DNA of 64,000 nucleotides from Agrobacterium salinitolerans. GTDB lineage: Bacteria > Pseudomonadota > Alphaproteobacteria > Rhizobiales > Rhizobiaceae. The notes under the pieces are model-generated. The model ran no database searches, had not been told where the DNA came from, and saw only the letters and a list, made by a program, of their open reading frames with translations. The translations under genes were made by a program, and so were the position numbers. Shown in pieces: positions 19,237 to 27,514 of the stretch (the first letter of the stretch is position 1; every line of letters starts with the position of its first letter). The stretch is from contig NZ_MRDH01000037.1 in assembly GCF_002008225.1 (NCBI RefSeq), positions 248,001-312,000 on the forward strand, given 5' to 3'.

Positions 19237-20634
19237 ATGGCCCGGACAGTAGTGAATGCGCTTGGAGACACACTCTATTACAGCGGCAGCTCCACGGGAT
19301 TTTTCTCCGCCACGGGTTCCGGCCCGCTGCTCACCGGCACGGCAGGCAATGATTCCATGTGGGGAGACAGTTCCGTCAACGTGACCATGGTCGGCGGCAC
19401 GGGCGACGATATTTATTATCTCTATTCGAGCATCAATCGCGCCGCCGAAAATGCCGGGGAAGGTATCGACACCATCGATACATGGATGAGTTACACCCTG
19501 CCCGACAATTTCGAGAATCTGCGGGTAACGGGTGACGGGCGTTATGCCTTCGGCAATTCGCTCGACAATATCATTACCGGCGGGTCGGGCAGTCAGACGA
19601 TCGATGGCGGGGCCGGCAACGACGTGCTGATCGGCGGCGGCGGGGCCGACACCTTTGTTTTCACGAGCGGCAACGGCACCGATCTCATTACCGATTTCAG
19701 CGCCAACGACACGATCCGGCTCAATGGCTACGGCATCACATCTTTCGATCAGCTTGTCGGCAGCGCCACACAGCAAGGTGACGACCTGTGGCTCAATTTT
19801 TCGAATGGCGAGGCCATCGTTCTTGCTGGAACGACCGTAAACGACCTTCAGGCCGACCAGTTCGAACTCAGCCTCGACCGCTCGTCACTTACCCAGACCT
19901 TTGCCGATGAATTCGATACGCTCTCGCTGCGCAATGGCGATCAGGGTATCTGGGACGCCAAATATTGGTGGGCGCCGGAAAAGGGAAGCTCGCTGACGAC
20001 GAATGGTGAGGCGCAATGGTATATCAACCCGGCCTATGCCGGCACATCGGAGGTCAATCCTTTCAGCACCGAAAACGGCGTCCTGACCATCACCGCCGAG
20101 GAGACCCCGCAGTCGATTGCCGACGAGGTCGAGGGTTATGACTATACCTCGGGGATGCTGAACACCTATTCCTCCTTCAGCCAGACCTATGGTTATTTCG
20201 AGATCCGCGCGGATATGCCGACCGACCGGGGCGCCTGGCCTGCCTTCTGGCTGCTGCCCGAAGATGGCTCCTGGCCGCCCGAACTCGATGTCATCGAAAT
20301 GCGCGGCCAGAACCCCAATACGCTCATCATGTCCGCCCATTCCAACGCCACCGGTGAACAGACCTCGGTGATCAACAATGTCAGTGTACCGAGCACCGAC
20401 GGGTTTCACACTTATGGCGTGCTGTGGGATGCCGAACACATAACCTGGTATTTCGATGATGTCGCCGTGGCGCAGACGGATACGCCTGACGATATGCATG
20501 ACCCCATGTACATGGTCGTCAACCTTGCCGTCGGCGGCATGGCGGGAACGCCATCGGCAGCCGATTTCAGCGACGGCTCGCAGATGATGATCGATTACAT
20601 CAAGGCCTATTCGCTCTCCGACTGGGCCGCATAA
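19237..20634 (+). CDS. exsH: Secreted RTX-type endo-beta-glycanase (ExsH-like, GH16)
   Basis: A 465-residue protein; the ATG at 19237 follows GGAG. The N-terminal half has glycine-rich calcium-binding nonapeptides (GTAGNDSMWG, GGTGDDIYY, GGAGNDVLIGGGGADTF), signs of type I secretion. The C-terminal half is a GH16 domain with the catalytic ELDVIEMRG motif (ExDxxE) near residue 350 and the flanking aromatic WPAFWLLP. No Sec signal is present. Length and order match the ExsH class of succinoglycan depolymerases. It would trim the exopolysaccharide outside the cell. A perfect terminator hairpin follows 3 bp after the stop codon. Confidence 0.9.
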   Translation: MARTVVNALGDTLYYSGSSTGFFSATGSGPLLTGTAGNDSMWGDSSVNVTMVGGTGDDIYYLYSSINRAAENAGEGIDTIDTWMSYTLPDNFENLRVTGDGRYAFGNSLDNIITGGSGSQTIDGGAGNDVLIGGGGADTFVFTSGNGTDLITDFSANDTIRLNGYGITSFDQLVGSATQQGDDLWLNFSNGEAIVLAGTTVNDLQADQFELSLDRSSLTQTFADEFDTLSLRNGDQGIWDAKYWWAPEKGSSLTTNGEAQWYINPAYAGTSEVNPFSTENGVLTITAEETPQSIADEVEGYDYTSGMLNTYSSFSQTYGYFEIRADMPTDRGAWPAFWLLPEDGSWPPELDVIEMRGQNPNTLIMSAHSNATGEQTSVINNVSVPSTDGFHTYGVLWDAEHITWYFDDVAVAQTDTPDDMHDPMYMVVNLAVGGMAGTPSAADFSDGSQMMIDYIKAYSLSDWAA

Positions 20635-20637
20635 ATT

Positions 20638-20673
20638 AAAACACCGGCAGTCGCATCGGGACTGCCGGTGTTT
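20638..20673. terminator. Bidirectional intrinsic terminator
   Basis: A perfect 14-bp stem (AAACACCGGCAGTC and its complement) with a 7-nt loop lies between the glycanase gene and the convergent isomerase-like gene. The arms end in AAA/TTT, so it can serve both strands. Confidence 0.85.
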
Positions 20674-20711
20674 CAAACATCAGCCTCTCGGCTCACGCCT
20701 TGTTAGGCCCA

Positions 20712-21626
20712 TCACTCGGCCGCGAGCTGGGTGCGGGCGGCATTCAGCGAAATCAGATGCCGCGCCGTTTCAAGGCTTGCCGGCTGCTCGGCGCGATAAC
20801 GGCGGCCGATTTCCATCATCAGCACAGTATTTGGCAGGAAGGAAAGTTCCGAGAAAATGTCCTGCCAGTCGATATCGCCCCAGCCGAGCGGCATGTGCAG
20901 ATCGCCGATGCCGAGCGCTGTGTTTTCCTGAGGAAAATAGGGCTGATAGAAGCCCTGCGGGCGGCCGAAGGAATCATGCACATGCAGATGGCCGGCAACC
21001 GGCGCCATGGCGCGAAGTTCATCGCGGAAATCGAGGCCACGATAGGTGGATTCGAGATAGGCATGGCTGAAGTCGATCAGCGCTACGAGATTGTCGTGCC
21101 CGACAGCCTTCACGGTTGCGGCCACCTCGGCCGGCGTCTGGCGATATTGGCCGGGCTCGGTGGAGAAGATGTTCTCGAGTGCGATGCGCACGCCATAGGG
21201 CCTGCAAAATTCAGCCAGTTCGAAAAGCGCGTCCCGCTCGCGGCTGTCGGCATCGGCCCGTTCGGCGATCTGGTCGGCACGCAGCGCGCCGCCATGCTGG
21301 ACGAGAATGCCCGCACCGATACGGTCGCATAGAACGGCAAGCGCCTTGGCCGCGTCGATCTGGTAACGGCATGTCACCGGATCCATGAAATTCGAAGAGA
21401 CGAGACCGTGCACGGTGTAACGGAAGTCGAACCGCTTCGCGAGCGCTACGAAACGATCGGCGCGCTCCTCGATGAGCCGGCCGCCGGCGATCATGTCGAG
21501 GCTTGTTGCGGCGATTTCCACGGTATCGCAGCCGATTTCGGCAAGCGCGCGCAGATCGTGTTCGAGGGTGGCCAGTTCGCCGTCATCCGAGTGGGCGTTG
21601 AAGCCGGTACCTATAAGATTGCTCAC
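20712..21626 (-). CDS. Sugar phosphate isomerase/epimerase family protein (AP endonuclease 2-like TIM barrel)
   Basis: About 304 residues from a GTG at 21626, which has GGAG 8 nt upstream and gives the start MSNLIGTGFNAHSDD; ATG codons upstream at 21656 and 21677 are alternatives. It shows the family pattern EIGCDTVEIAATSLDMI, then ALENIFS with a metal-ligand glutamate, LIDFSHAYLES and HLHVHDSFG, and an EIG near the C-terminus. Such proteins isomerise or dehydrate sugars or inositol derivatives using a divalent metal. No substrate-defining neighbour exists here. Confidence 0.8.
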   Translation of the reverse strand: MSNLIGTGFNAHSDDGELATLEHDLRALAEIGCDTVEIAATSLDMIAGGRLIEERADRFVALAKRFDFRYTVHGLVSSNFMDPVTCRYQIDAAKALAVLCDRIGAGILVQHGGALRADQIAERADADSRERDALFELAEFCRPYGVRIALENIFSTEPGQYRQTPAEVAATVKAVGHDNLVALIDFSHAYLESTYRGLDFRDELRAMAPVAGHLHVHDSFGRPQGFYQPYFPQENTALGIGDLHMPLGWGDIDWQDIFSELSFLPNTVLMMEIGRRYRAEQPASLETARHLISLNAARTQLAAE

Positions 21627-22051
21627 GTCGTCATCTCCAGGGTTAAAAAAGGTCATGGGAGCTCGGGCGCCGTGCATGCGACGCCACTTCCAGCAGGTCC
21701 GGGCGGCCGATATTGGCGTCGTCTATCCCGGGCGGTGCGATATCGTAAGAAAGTCCAGGGTCGCCGCCGTTGTGTTGGAAAGCGAACGGGACATTGTGAT
21801 CCGTTTCCGTTGAAACCGATCCCTCAATTAAGTTTCTTCATTTACAGCTTTATGACATTTCCGCTGGCAAACGGCAGGGAGCGCACGCCGCGCGCCTGGA
21901 CAAGCAGCGGCATCATGAAGACGGGCGGGGGAAATTGTCGCAAGGTCCGGTTTCGGACACTCGGGTCCGCTCAAAATCGGATTGGTCGCAAATTGCGGCG
22001 ATGGGTTTTCGCACCGGCGGGTTAAAGCTGCATGTATTCGGACGGAAGGCG
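21627..22051. other. Noncoding spacer
   Basis: About 425 bp between two minus-strand genes. The frames open here have no homology-like pattern, no ribosome-binding site and run antisense to or out of the flanking genes. It likely contains the promoter of the isomerase-like gene. No strong hairpin or repeat was found. Confidence 0.5.
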
Positions 22052-22390
22052 CTAACCGAGATTGTACACCATGAAATAAATCAGCCAGCAATGCGCAATG
22101 GCCAATATCGCCCAGGCCCATTTGGCGGCCCTGATATCGGCATCGACGATCCTGTTTCGAATCTCGGCCCTGCCCGACGCCTCGTCTCCGGCTCGATCGT
22201 CCACGACGACAGATGAAGATAATGTTTGCGAAACAGGTTCGCCGACAACGTAGAGCCTGTCGCCGCGCGGACGCGAATTATCCCCGACGCTCTCCGCATC
22301 GGAAAGCGTATCGTCGCCGGAAACGCAATTCACCGCCACAAGCTGCGATGATACCCCCCTGTTACGCACTTTACCTCTATTGGGCATCAT
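22052..22390 (-). CDS. Small protein with one C-terminal membrane helix, unknown function
   Basis: About 112 residues from ATG codons at 22390 or 22387, preceded by GGAAG. A GTG at 22423, also with a GGAAG box, would add an AT-rich hydrophobic leader. The first two thirds are polar and rich in Ser, Asp, Arg and Val. The end, AKWAWAILAIAHCWLIYFMVYNLG, is a single membrane helix, giving a tail-anchored layout. No family is recognised. A perfect hairpin lies just upstream at 22432-22456. Confidence 0.5.
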   Translation of the reverse strand: MMPNRGKVRNRGVSSQLVAVNCVSGDDTLSDAESVGDNSRPRGDRLYVVGEPVSQTLSSSVVVDDRAGDEASGRAEIRNRIVDADIRAAKWAWAILAIAHCWLIYFMVYNLG

Positions 22391-22431
22391 AATCTTCCAC
22401 ACAATAAAAATAAAAATATTCACGAGTTACT

Positions 22432-22456
22432 TCCGGTAAAGCTGCGCTTTACCGGA
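22432..22456 (-). promoter_or_regulatory. Perfect hairpin overlapping a ribosome-binding site
   Basis: The arms TCCGGTAAAGC and GCTTTACCGGA flank a 3-nt loop. On the minus strand the 3' arm ends in CCGGA and runs into the GGAAG box in front of the GTG at 22423. It could hide that site, or end transcription of the upstream gene, although no direct T-tract follows. Confidence 0.5.
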
Positions 22457-22513
22457 CATGCCGCGATAAGCGCGTCCATGCTTCCCCCGCCGACCCAAAG
22501 GCCGCCCCCGTCA

Positions 22514-23005
22514 TCAGGCTACCGGGACCCCCGGCAGATCACGCCTGCCCGCATAAGGTTTCGCCTCCCGCTGGATCAGGAAGACGGATTTTTCCACCGG
22601 CAGCGGCTCGATCGTCCGGTAGCGCTGAAATCGCCTGGAATATTCGAATCGGATGAGCCTGTCGTCGAACTTCCCCGCCAGAACGCGATAACCGTTGACG
22701 AATTCATTGAGGATTTCCAGTTCCTCTCCCCACACCCAGCCGCCGTAGGACGTTCCTTCATTTGAACGCAGCACAATCTCGAAAAAGTGCCCGCCCGCCA
22801 CCAGCGGCATGCGAAAGAGAATATCGAGATTATCCTCGTCCTCGTCGTCGCCCTTTTCCGCAGACAGCCTGGCATGCGCGACCTTCGCATGGACGAGCGC
22901 CGATACCGGATAGAACGGACGACCCTTGAACCACATGAATTCACTGACCGCATATCCGACATCGTCGGCACGCTGGTAAGGCTCGATACGCGGCTCGAAG
23001 GCCAT
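22514..23005 (-). CDS. Conserved-looking soluble protein, unknown function
   Basis: About 163 residues; the ATG at 23005 has GGAAG 4 nt upstream, while an in-frame start at 23077 adds an unconvincing leader. The protein is rich in aromatic and acidic residues (EFMWFKGRPFYPVSALVH, the acidic patch GDDEDEDN, and SYGGWVWGEELEILNEFVNGYRV), with a compact alpha/beta look and no signal peptide or membrane helix. I do not recognise a domain. It is divergent from the regulator gene at 23178, so the 172-bp gap between them may hold a shared promoter region. Confidence 0.6.
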   Translation of the reverse strand: MAFEPRIEPYQRADDVGYAVSEFMWFKGRPFYPVSALVHAKVAHARLSAEKGDDEDEDNLDILFRMPLVAGGHFFEIVLRSNEGTSYGGWVWGEELEILNEFVNGYRVLAGKFDDRLIRFEYSRRFQRYRTIEPLPVEKSVFLIQREAKPYAGRRDLPGVPVA

Positions 23006-23177
23006 GTAGCTTCCGTTGAACGCTATCACTGTCGAAAATTCCCGATGCCTGCCCGTCGCATGTCCGCTGTTTTCCACCCGTCATTCATGCTTCTGTCTGC
23101 GACAATACCCAAGCCGCGTCACACCAGCGTCAAATGGAACGCTATGATGACTTTCAATTTCCCGGACACGTTGTTAG

Positions 23178-25130
23178 ATGATGGTTCATGAGGGGACGAA
23201 AGTGGCTGGGAACGCTGAACTGATACCGATCCGGCTTTTTGGCACCCCGCGCTGTGATGCGGTGCGGGAGGCATTTTTTCCGTCCAAGGGCTTCGCGCTG
23301 ACCGCCGCCCTCATCCTTGCGCCGAACCAGTCCCTTTCCCGCCAGTACGCCGCATCGCTGCTGTGGGAAAATGTCGAGCAGAAGAGGGCTCTCGGCAATT
23401 TGCGGCAGTTGATTTTGCGCCTGCAGAAACTGCCCAATGAGGACGACGCCATCCTTCTGACCGAAGGAAACGACCTGAAGGCCGGCAGACTGGCGCAGCG
23501 CACCGACCTTGCCCTCTTCCTTGCCGGCGCAAGGGCCGAAGACCCGATGCGGCGGCTCAATGCGCTGCTGGAATTCGGCGGCGAGTTGCTGGAGGGGCTG
23601 GAGGCCGGGCAGGACCATCTCTATCTCTGGCTGCTTTCTGAGCGCCGCCGCCTCAGGGACCTGTTCTTTTCGAGCTATACCCAGCTTCTGGAGGAATTGA
23701 CGCGGTTTGGCCGCGCCAGTTCGAACGACATCTCCAGGCTTGCCGAATGCGCTTGCAAGCTCGAACCGGAACGCGAAGAAACCTACCGCGCCGCCATGGC
23801 GGCCTATGCGCGGATCGGAAATATCAGCGCCTGTGAGGGCATGCACCAGCTTCTGATGGAGCAGCTTCGTCAGGAAGGTCGTTCCCCGGAAGCGGAAACC
23901 GTGGCGCTGCGACGGCGAATACAAAGCCTGGCCGCCACGATAGCGGCCCCCGCCGAGGCGGAAGAGGGCATTCGCCGGAAATCCCAGACGAAACCGCGCA
24001 TCGCATTCGTTCGTCCGGCAAGGGTCGACGGGCAGCCGGTCTCGCCGGTCATGCAGGCCTTTGTCGAGGATGTCGCCAACAGCCTTGTCCGATACCGCAC
24101 CTTCACCGTGCTTTCGCCGCACAGCACCTTTGCACTGGCGCATGACCGGGCCGATGACGGCTACGCCATGCTGCGGGCGGATTACCGCATCATTTCGACC
24201 GTGTTCGACGAAACCCGCATGTCGGTTGCGCTGATCGAGGACGCCAGCGGTGAAATCGTCTGGTCGCTGGAGGCGGTCCTGACCGAACGACATATTCACG
24301 CCGCTTTCCGCCTGCTCTCCAAACAGGTGGCCGCAGCGCTTGCCCGCGAAATCGAGCGGCTTCAGGTGGAGCCCGACCGCAACCACAGCGGCGAGGCCTA
24401 CCGGCAATTGCTGGAGGGCCAGCAGCTTCTGCGCGGCAAATGCGATCTGCCGCTTCTCAGAAGAGCCCGCTCGATGTTCCGCAAGGCGGTCGATCTCGAC
24501 CACGGCATGGCGGTTGCCCGCGCCCGCGTGGCGCAGAGCCTGCAACTGGAATGGCTGATGCTGGGCGGCAACGACCCCCATCTCCTGCATCGCGCCAAGG
24601 CGGAAGCAGACTCCTCCGTCGAAATCGACCCCGCCCTTGGGGTGGGCCACTGGATGTGCGCGGTGGTGGCGCTCTACCAGCGGGATTTCGATGTCTCAGC
24701 CGAAAAATTCTTCGAGGCGGAGGCGTTGGCGCCCAACTCGGCCGACCTCCTGCTCCAGCATGCCGACGCGCTTGCTCATTTCGGCGATGCGGAAATCGCC
24801 TGGGAGAAATTTCAGCAGGCCATCGATCTCAATCCTCTGGCGCCCGACATCTACTGGTGGGCCGGCGCCAGCATCGCGTTCAAGCGCGAGGATTACGGCA
24901 TGGCGGTGGAACTGTGCGGGCGAATGGAAAATGACGAGCCTGCGTTGCGCGTCCTGACCGCAAGCCACGCCCTGCATGGCGATCTGGCCGCCGCTCTGGA
25001 AACCGGCAACAGGCTTCAGGAAAACTATCCGGGTATGACGGCGAGGGAGATCAGCAGTCTGTCTCCGGACCGGGACCCGGTAGCGAATGAAAAATTCTAT
25101 CACGCACTTCGATTAGCTGGGATTAAATAG
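23178..25130 (+). CDS. SARP-like transcriptional activator with TPR region
   Basis: A 650-residue protein. The N-terminal 100 residues resemble the winged-helix part of SARP/BTAD activators (QYAASLLWENVEQKRALGNLRQLILRLQKL, the ANLRQALSRLR-type signature). Residues about 110-250 fit the bacterial transcriptional activator (BTAD) helices. The central region is unassigned. Residues 400-640 form TPR-like helical repeats (AVDLDHGMAVARARVAQS, SAEKFFEAEALAPNSADLLLQHADALAHFGDAEIAWEKFQQAIDLNPLAPD). It ends 8 bp before the 142-residue gene, whose start has a strong ribosome-binding site, so it is probably the first gene of the YcaO-TfuA operon and its regulator. Confidence 0.75.
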   Translation: MMVHEGTKVAGNAELIPIRLFGTPRCDAVREAFFPSKGFALTAALILAPNQSLSRQYAASLLWENVEQKRALGNLRQLILRLQKLPNEDDAILLTEGNDLKAGRLAQRTDLALFLAGARAEDPMRRLNALLEFGGELLEGLEAGQDHLYLWLLSERRRLRDLFFSSYTQLLEELTRFGRASSNDISRLAECACKLEPEREETYRAAMAAYARIGNISACEGMHQLLMEQLRQEGRSPEAETVALRRRIQSLAATIAAPAEAEEGIRRKSQTKPRIAFVRPARVDGQPVSPVMQAFVEDVANSLVRYRTFTVLSPHSTFALAHDRADDGYAMLRADYRIISTVFDETRMSVALIEDASGEIVWSLEAVLTERHIHAAFRLLSKQVAAALAREIERLQVEPDRNHSGEAYRQLLEGQQLLRGKCDLPLLRRARSMFRKAVDLDHGMAVARARVAQSLQLEWLMLGGNDPHLLHRAKAEADSSVEIDPALGVGHWMCAVVALYQRDFDVSAEKFFEAEALAPNSADLLLQHADALAHFGDAEIAWEKFQQAIDLNPLAPDIYWWAGASIAFKREDYGMAVELCGRMENDEPALRVLTASHALHGDLAAALETGNRLQENYPGMTAREISSLSPDRDPVANEKFYHALRLAGIK

Positions 25131-25138
25131 GAGATATT

Positions 25139-25567
25139 ATGTCCTCGCATTTCTTCATTGTCGGAAAAAAGGGTTTTGGCGTTCTCTTCATTCGCACGGC
25201 GCCGCTTCGGGTTGCGTCCGTCTCGCATGAGACGATTGCCGCGTATGAAACCAGCCATCCGGGCGTGGATGGCTATGCCCGTGTGGCCGCGGCCGCAAAG
25301 TCCATGCTCGTTCGCCAGGACGGCCAGCCGGAAGCGGAACTGGATCAGGTGCAGATCCAGGGCATCGAAGCCCTCGTCGCCGGCGGCGCCGTGGTTTCCG
25401 AAGCCGATTTCGCCTTTATCGGCGAAGTGGTCGACGCCGGCTGGGATTTCAACCGCATGGTGCAGGCGCCGATCGAAGCGGCCCTGAAGGCTGTCGGCCC
25501 GGCCGGCGCCGTCACCGGCGAGCTGTTCGACGCGATTCTTGCCGACGACAGCAACACCGCGCCCTGA
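25139..25567 (+). CDS. 142-residue protein, candidate substrate or partner of the YcaO-TfuA system
   Basis: The ATG at 25139 has GGAG 6 nt upstream. The protein begins MSSHFFIVGKKGFGVLFIRT, contains no cysteine, has five arginines (R19, R24, R48, R59, R106) and a predicted helical second half (EADFAFIGEVVDAGWDFNRMVQAPIEAALKAVG is broken up by glycines), ending with an acidic, small-residue tail. No domain is recognised. Its 3' end overlaps the earliest possible start of the YcaO gene. Being small, unknown and directly before the modifying enzymes, it could be the precursor or target protein, but it is longer than most peptide precursors and could equally be an accessory protein. Confidence 0.6.
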   Translation: MSSHFFIVGKKGFGVLFIRTAPLRVASVSHETIAAYETSHPGVDGYARVAAAAKSMLVRQDGQPEAELDQVQIQGIEALVAGGAVVSEADFAFIGEVVDAGWDFNRMVQAPIEAALKAVGPAGAVTGELFDAILADDSNTAP

Positions 25568-26804
25568 TCGGGGTCGCGCAGCCTTGGCCCGCGCCGATGC
25601 TCCCATATCAGCGACAGCGGCTTCAAGGCATGCCGACGCTTCGTTCTTCGATCCCGGACTGCTTCGGCGGTTCGGGATTACCCGTGTCGGTGATGTAACC
25701 GGTCTCGATATTATCGGTACTCCCGTCTGGTTCGCGGCCCGGCCCAATTCGCGCGGGCTGTCGGTCTCGCAGGGCAAGGGGCTTGTCCCGGAACAGGCCC
25801 GGCTATCGGCGATCATGGAAGCGATCGAAGGTGCAGTTGCCGAAGAAACCCGCAAACATATCGCCGCCTTCAGCTCCGTTCAGCAGATGCGGGAGAAGGG
25901 AACTCCCATCATTCCCTTCGAAACCGTCGGCAGGGTCGATTGCGACGCGCTCGATCCGCGAAAAGAACGCGCCTGGGTGAAGGGAACGTCCATTCGCCGG
26001 CAACAGGAGGTTTTTGCGCCTTACGAACTTGTCGGCATGGATTTCCGCGTGGATTTCCCATGGGACCGGCGGGCCTTCCGCATGAGTTCGCAAGGGCTCG
26101 CGGCCGGGTTCAACCATGACCATGCGGTTCTCCATGCCCTGCTCGAACTCATTGAAAACGACGCCTGCTTTCTCGTCGACACTTTCGAGACGCGCGCCGT
26201 CGCACCGCAGCCGATCCTCATTCCGGCCGGCGTCGATCCTTCGTTTGACCGTCTTGTCCAACATCTGTCGGACATCGGCCTGCCGCCGTCCTTCTTCGAC
26301 CTGACGAATGGGCTTGGCGTGCCGGTGGCGATGGCGAGCCTGCCCCGGTCGCTGCAGGCGCAGGATGGGCCTGCCACCCGCAGCGCCGCGGGGGCCGCTT
26401 GCCGGCCTGATATTCATGGCGCTGCGATTGCAGCGCTGCTGGAGGCGATCCAGTCGCGATTGACCGATATCAGTGGCGCGAGGGACGATCTTTCTCCTCT
26501 CCGCTACCAGCGGGATATGGTTGCGGCCGGGTCTTCGGCCGCCGGCGTGCAGCCGATGGAAAGGGCGTCGGCCAATCTCGATTTTATACATGACGCCGCG
26601 TCTTCGCCGCCATGGCGTCAACTTGCGACGCACCTGTTCGCCGGCGGCATTGAGGATATCTATGTCTTTCCACTGGAAACGGAGGTATCCGGCCTGCATG
26701 TGGTGCGGGTTCTGGCAAGCGGCCTTGCCCCGGCCGGCGGCGGCCTGCAACACATCTCGCAGCGCACTCTCGATCGCATGCTGACTGTCGGGGGCCTCGA
26801 ATGA
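25539..26804 (+). CDS. YcaO-domain ATP-dependent modifying enzyme
   Basis: Up to 421 residues from TTG at 25539; a TTG at 25584 is an alternative and the start is uncertain. YcaO signatures are clear: SQGKGLVPEQARLSAIMEAIEG (residues 78-98, broken by the family pattern), SSQGLAAGFN near 184, ALLELIENDA near 200 with ATP/metal-binding glutamates, and AAIAALLEAIQSRL near 295. YcaO proteins phosphorylate a backbone amide to form azolines, amidines or thioamides. The C-terminus lacks a PxPxP tail and no E1-like partner or dehydrogenase is nearby, which argues against a classical azoline system. The TfuA gene overlaps its stop codon, which favours TfuA-dependent (thioamide-type) chemistry. Confidence 0.88.
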   Translation: MPTTATPRPDRGRAALARADAPISATAASRHADASFFDPGLLRRFGITRVGDVTGLDIIGTPVWFAARPNSRGLSVSQGKGLVPEQARLSAIMEAIEGAVAEETRKHIAAFSSVQQMREKGTPIIPFETVGRVDCDALDPRKERAWVKGTSIRRQQEVFAPYELVGMDFRVDFPWDRRAFRMSSQGLAAGFNHDHAVLHALLELIENDACFLVDTFETRAVAPQPILIPAGVDPSFDRLVQHLSDIGLPPSFFDLTNGLGVPVAMASLPRSLQAQDGPATRSAAGAACRPDIHGAAIAALLEAIQSRLTDISGARDDLSPLRYQRDMVAAGSSAAGVQPMERASANLDFIHDAASSPPWRQLATHLFAGGIEDIYVFPLETEVSGLHVVRVLASGLAPAGGGLQHISQRTLDRMLTVGGLE

Positions 26805-27514
26805 AGCCGGTGGTTTTTGCAGGCCCGTCCATCCACGGCATCGCAGGCGAATATACTGCCGGTCTCGATCTTTGCGGTCCGGCCGCCTGCGGCGATATTT
26901 TCGATGCGGTTCGGCACGGTGTCGGCACAATCGGACTGATAGACGGGCTTTACGGCGATTGCGCCGCCGTCTGGCACAAGGAAATCCTCTATGCGCTTTC
27001 GAACGGCGTTATCGTTATCGGCGCTGCCAGCATGGGTGCGCTCAGGGCGGCGGAATGCGCGCCCTTCGGCATGATCGGCATCGGCGAGATTTTCGAGGCT
27101 TATCGGGATGGGCGGCGTGTTTCCGATGCCGATGTAGCGGTGAGCCACGCGCCGGGTGCGCTCGATTACCGCCCGCTGACGGTTGCGCTGGTAGACGCCG
27201 AGGCGACGCTTGCGGCCTGCCGCGAGACGCTCACCCCGGAGCAATCTGGCGCGCTCGCGCGTGCCGCCAGCAACCTGCATTTTGCCGGCAGGACATGGCG
27301 CTCCATCGCTGCCGAAGCCGGTCTCGGCACCGCGACGGCAGATTTGCTCGCGGCCAATGCGGTTTCCGTCAAGAGAAACGATGCGACGAGGCTTCTGACA
27401 ATGCTCACGGGAGAAACATTGCCATCGCCACCGTCGCCATCATGGAAACTCCAGAATACGATGTTTTTCCAGCAATTGGCGGCAAGGCGGCCGGCAGGGA
27501 ACAAAACGTCTTGA
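26801..27514 (+). CDS. tfuA: TfuA-like partner protein
   Basis: A 237-residue protein whose ATG overlaps the YcaO stop codon (ATGA), a sign of coupled translation. It has the TfuA core pattern: VVFAGPS at the start, a GTIGLIDGLYGD strand-loop, then EILYALSNGVIVIGAASMGALRAAECAPFGMIGIGEIFEAY. TfuA proteins were first linked to trifolitoxin and are associated with YcaO enzymes that install thioamides, probably supplying or handling sulfur. The C-terminal part after about residue 200 is less conserved and lies in DNA shared with the next gene's start. Confidence 0.9.
   Translation: MKPVVFAGPSIHGIAGEYTAGLDLCGPAACGDIFDAVRHGVGTIGLIDGLYGDCAAVWHKEILYALSNGVIVIGAASMGALRAAECAPFGMIGIGEIFEAYRDGRRVSDADVAVSHAPGALDYRPLTVALVDAEATLAACRETLTPEQSGALARAASNLHFAGRTWRSIAAEAGLGTATADLLAANAVSVKRNDATRLLTMLTGETLPSPPSPSWKLQNTMFFQQLAARRPAGNKTS

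Noticed and set aside
23154-24650. 498-codon minus-strand frame opposite the SARP-like gene
   Set aside because: It lacks motifs and lies fully antisense to a gene with clear TPR and BTAD-like patterns.
26872-27441. Upstream extension of the deiminase-like frame through tfuA
   Set aside because: The extension is Arg-rich, without deiminase similarity, and overlaps the well-supported tfuA frame; the match to the fold begins after the ATG at 27442.
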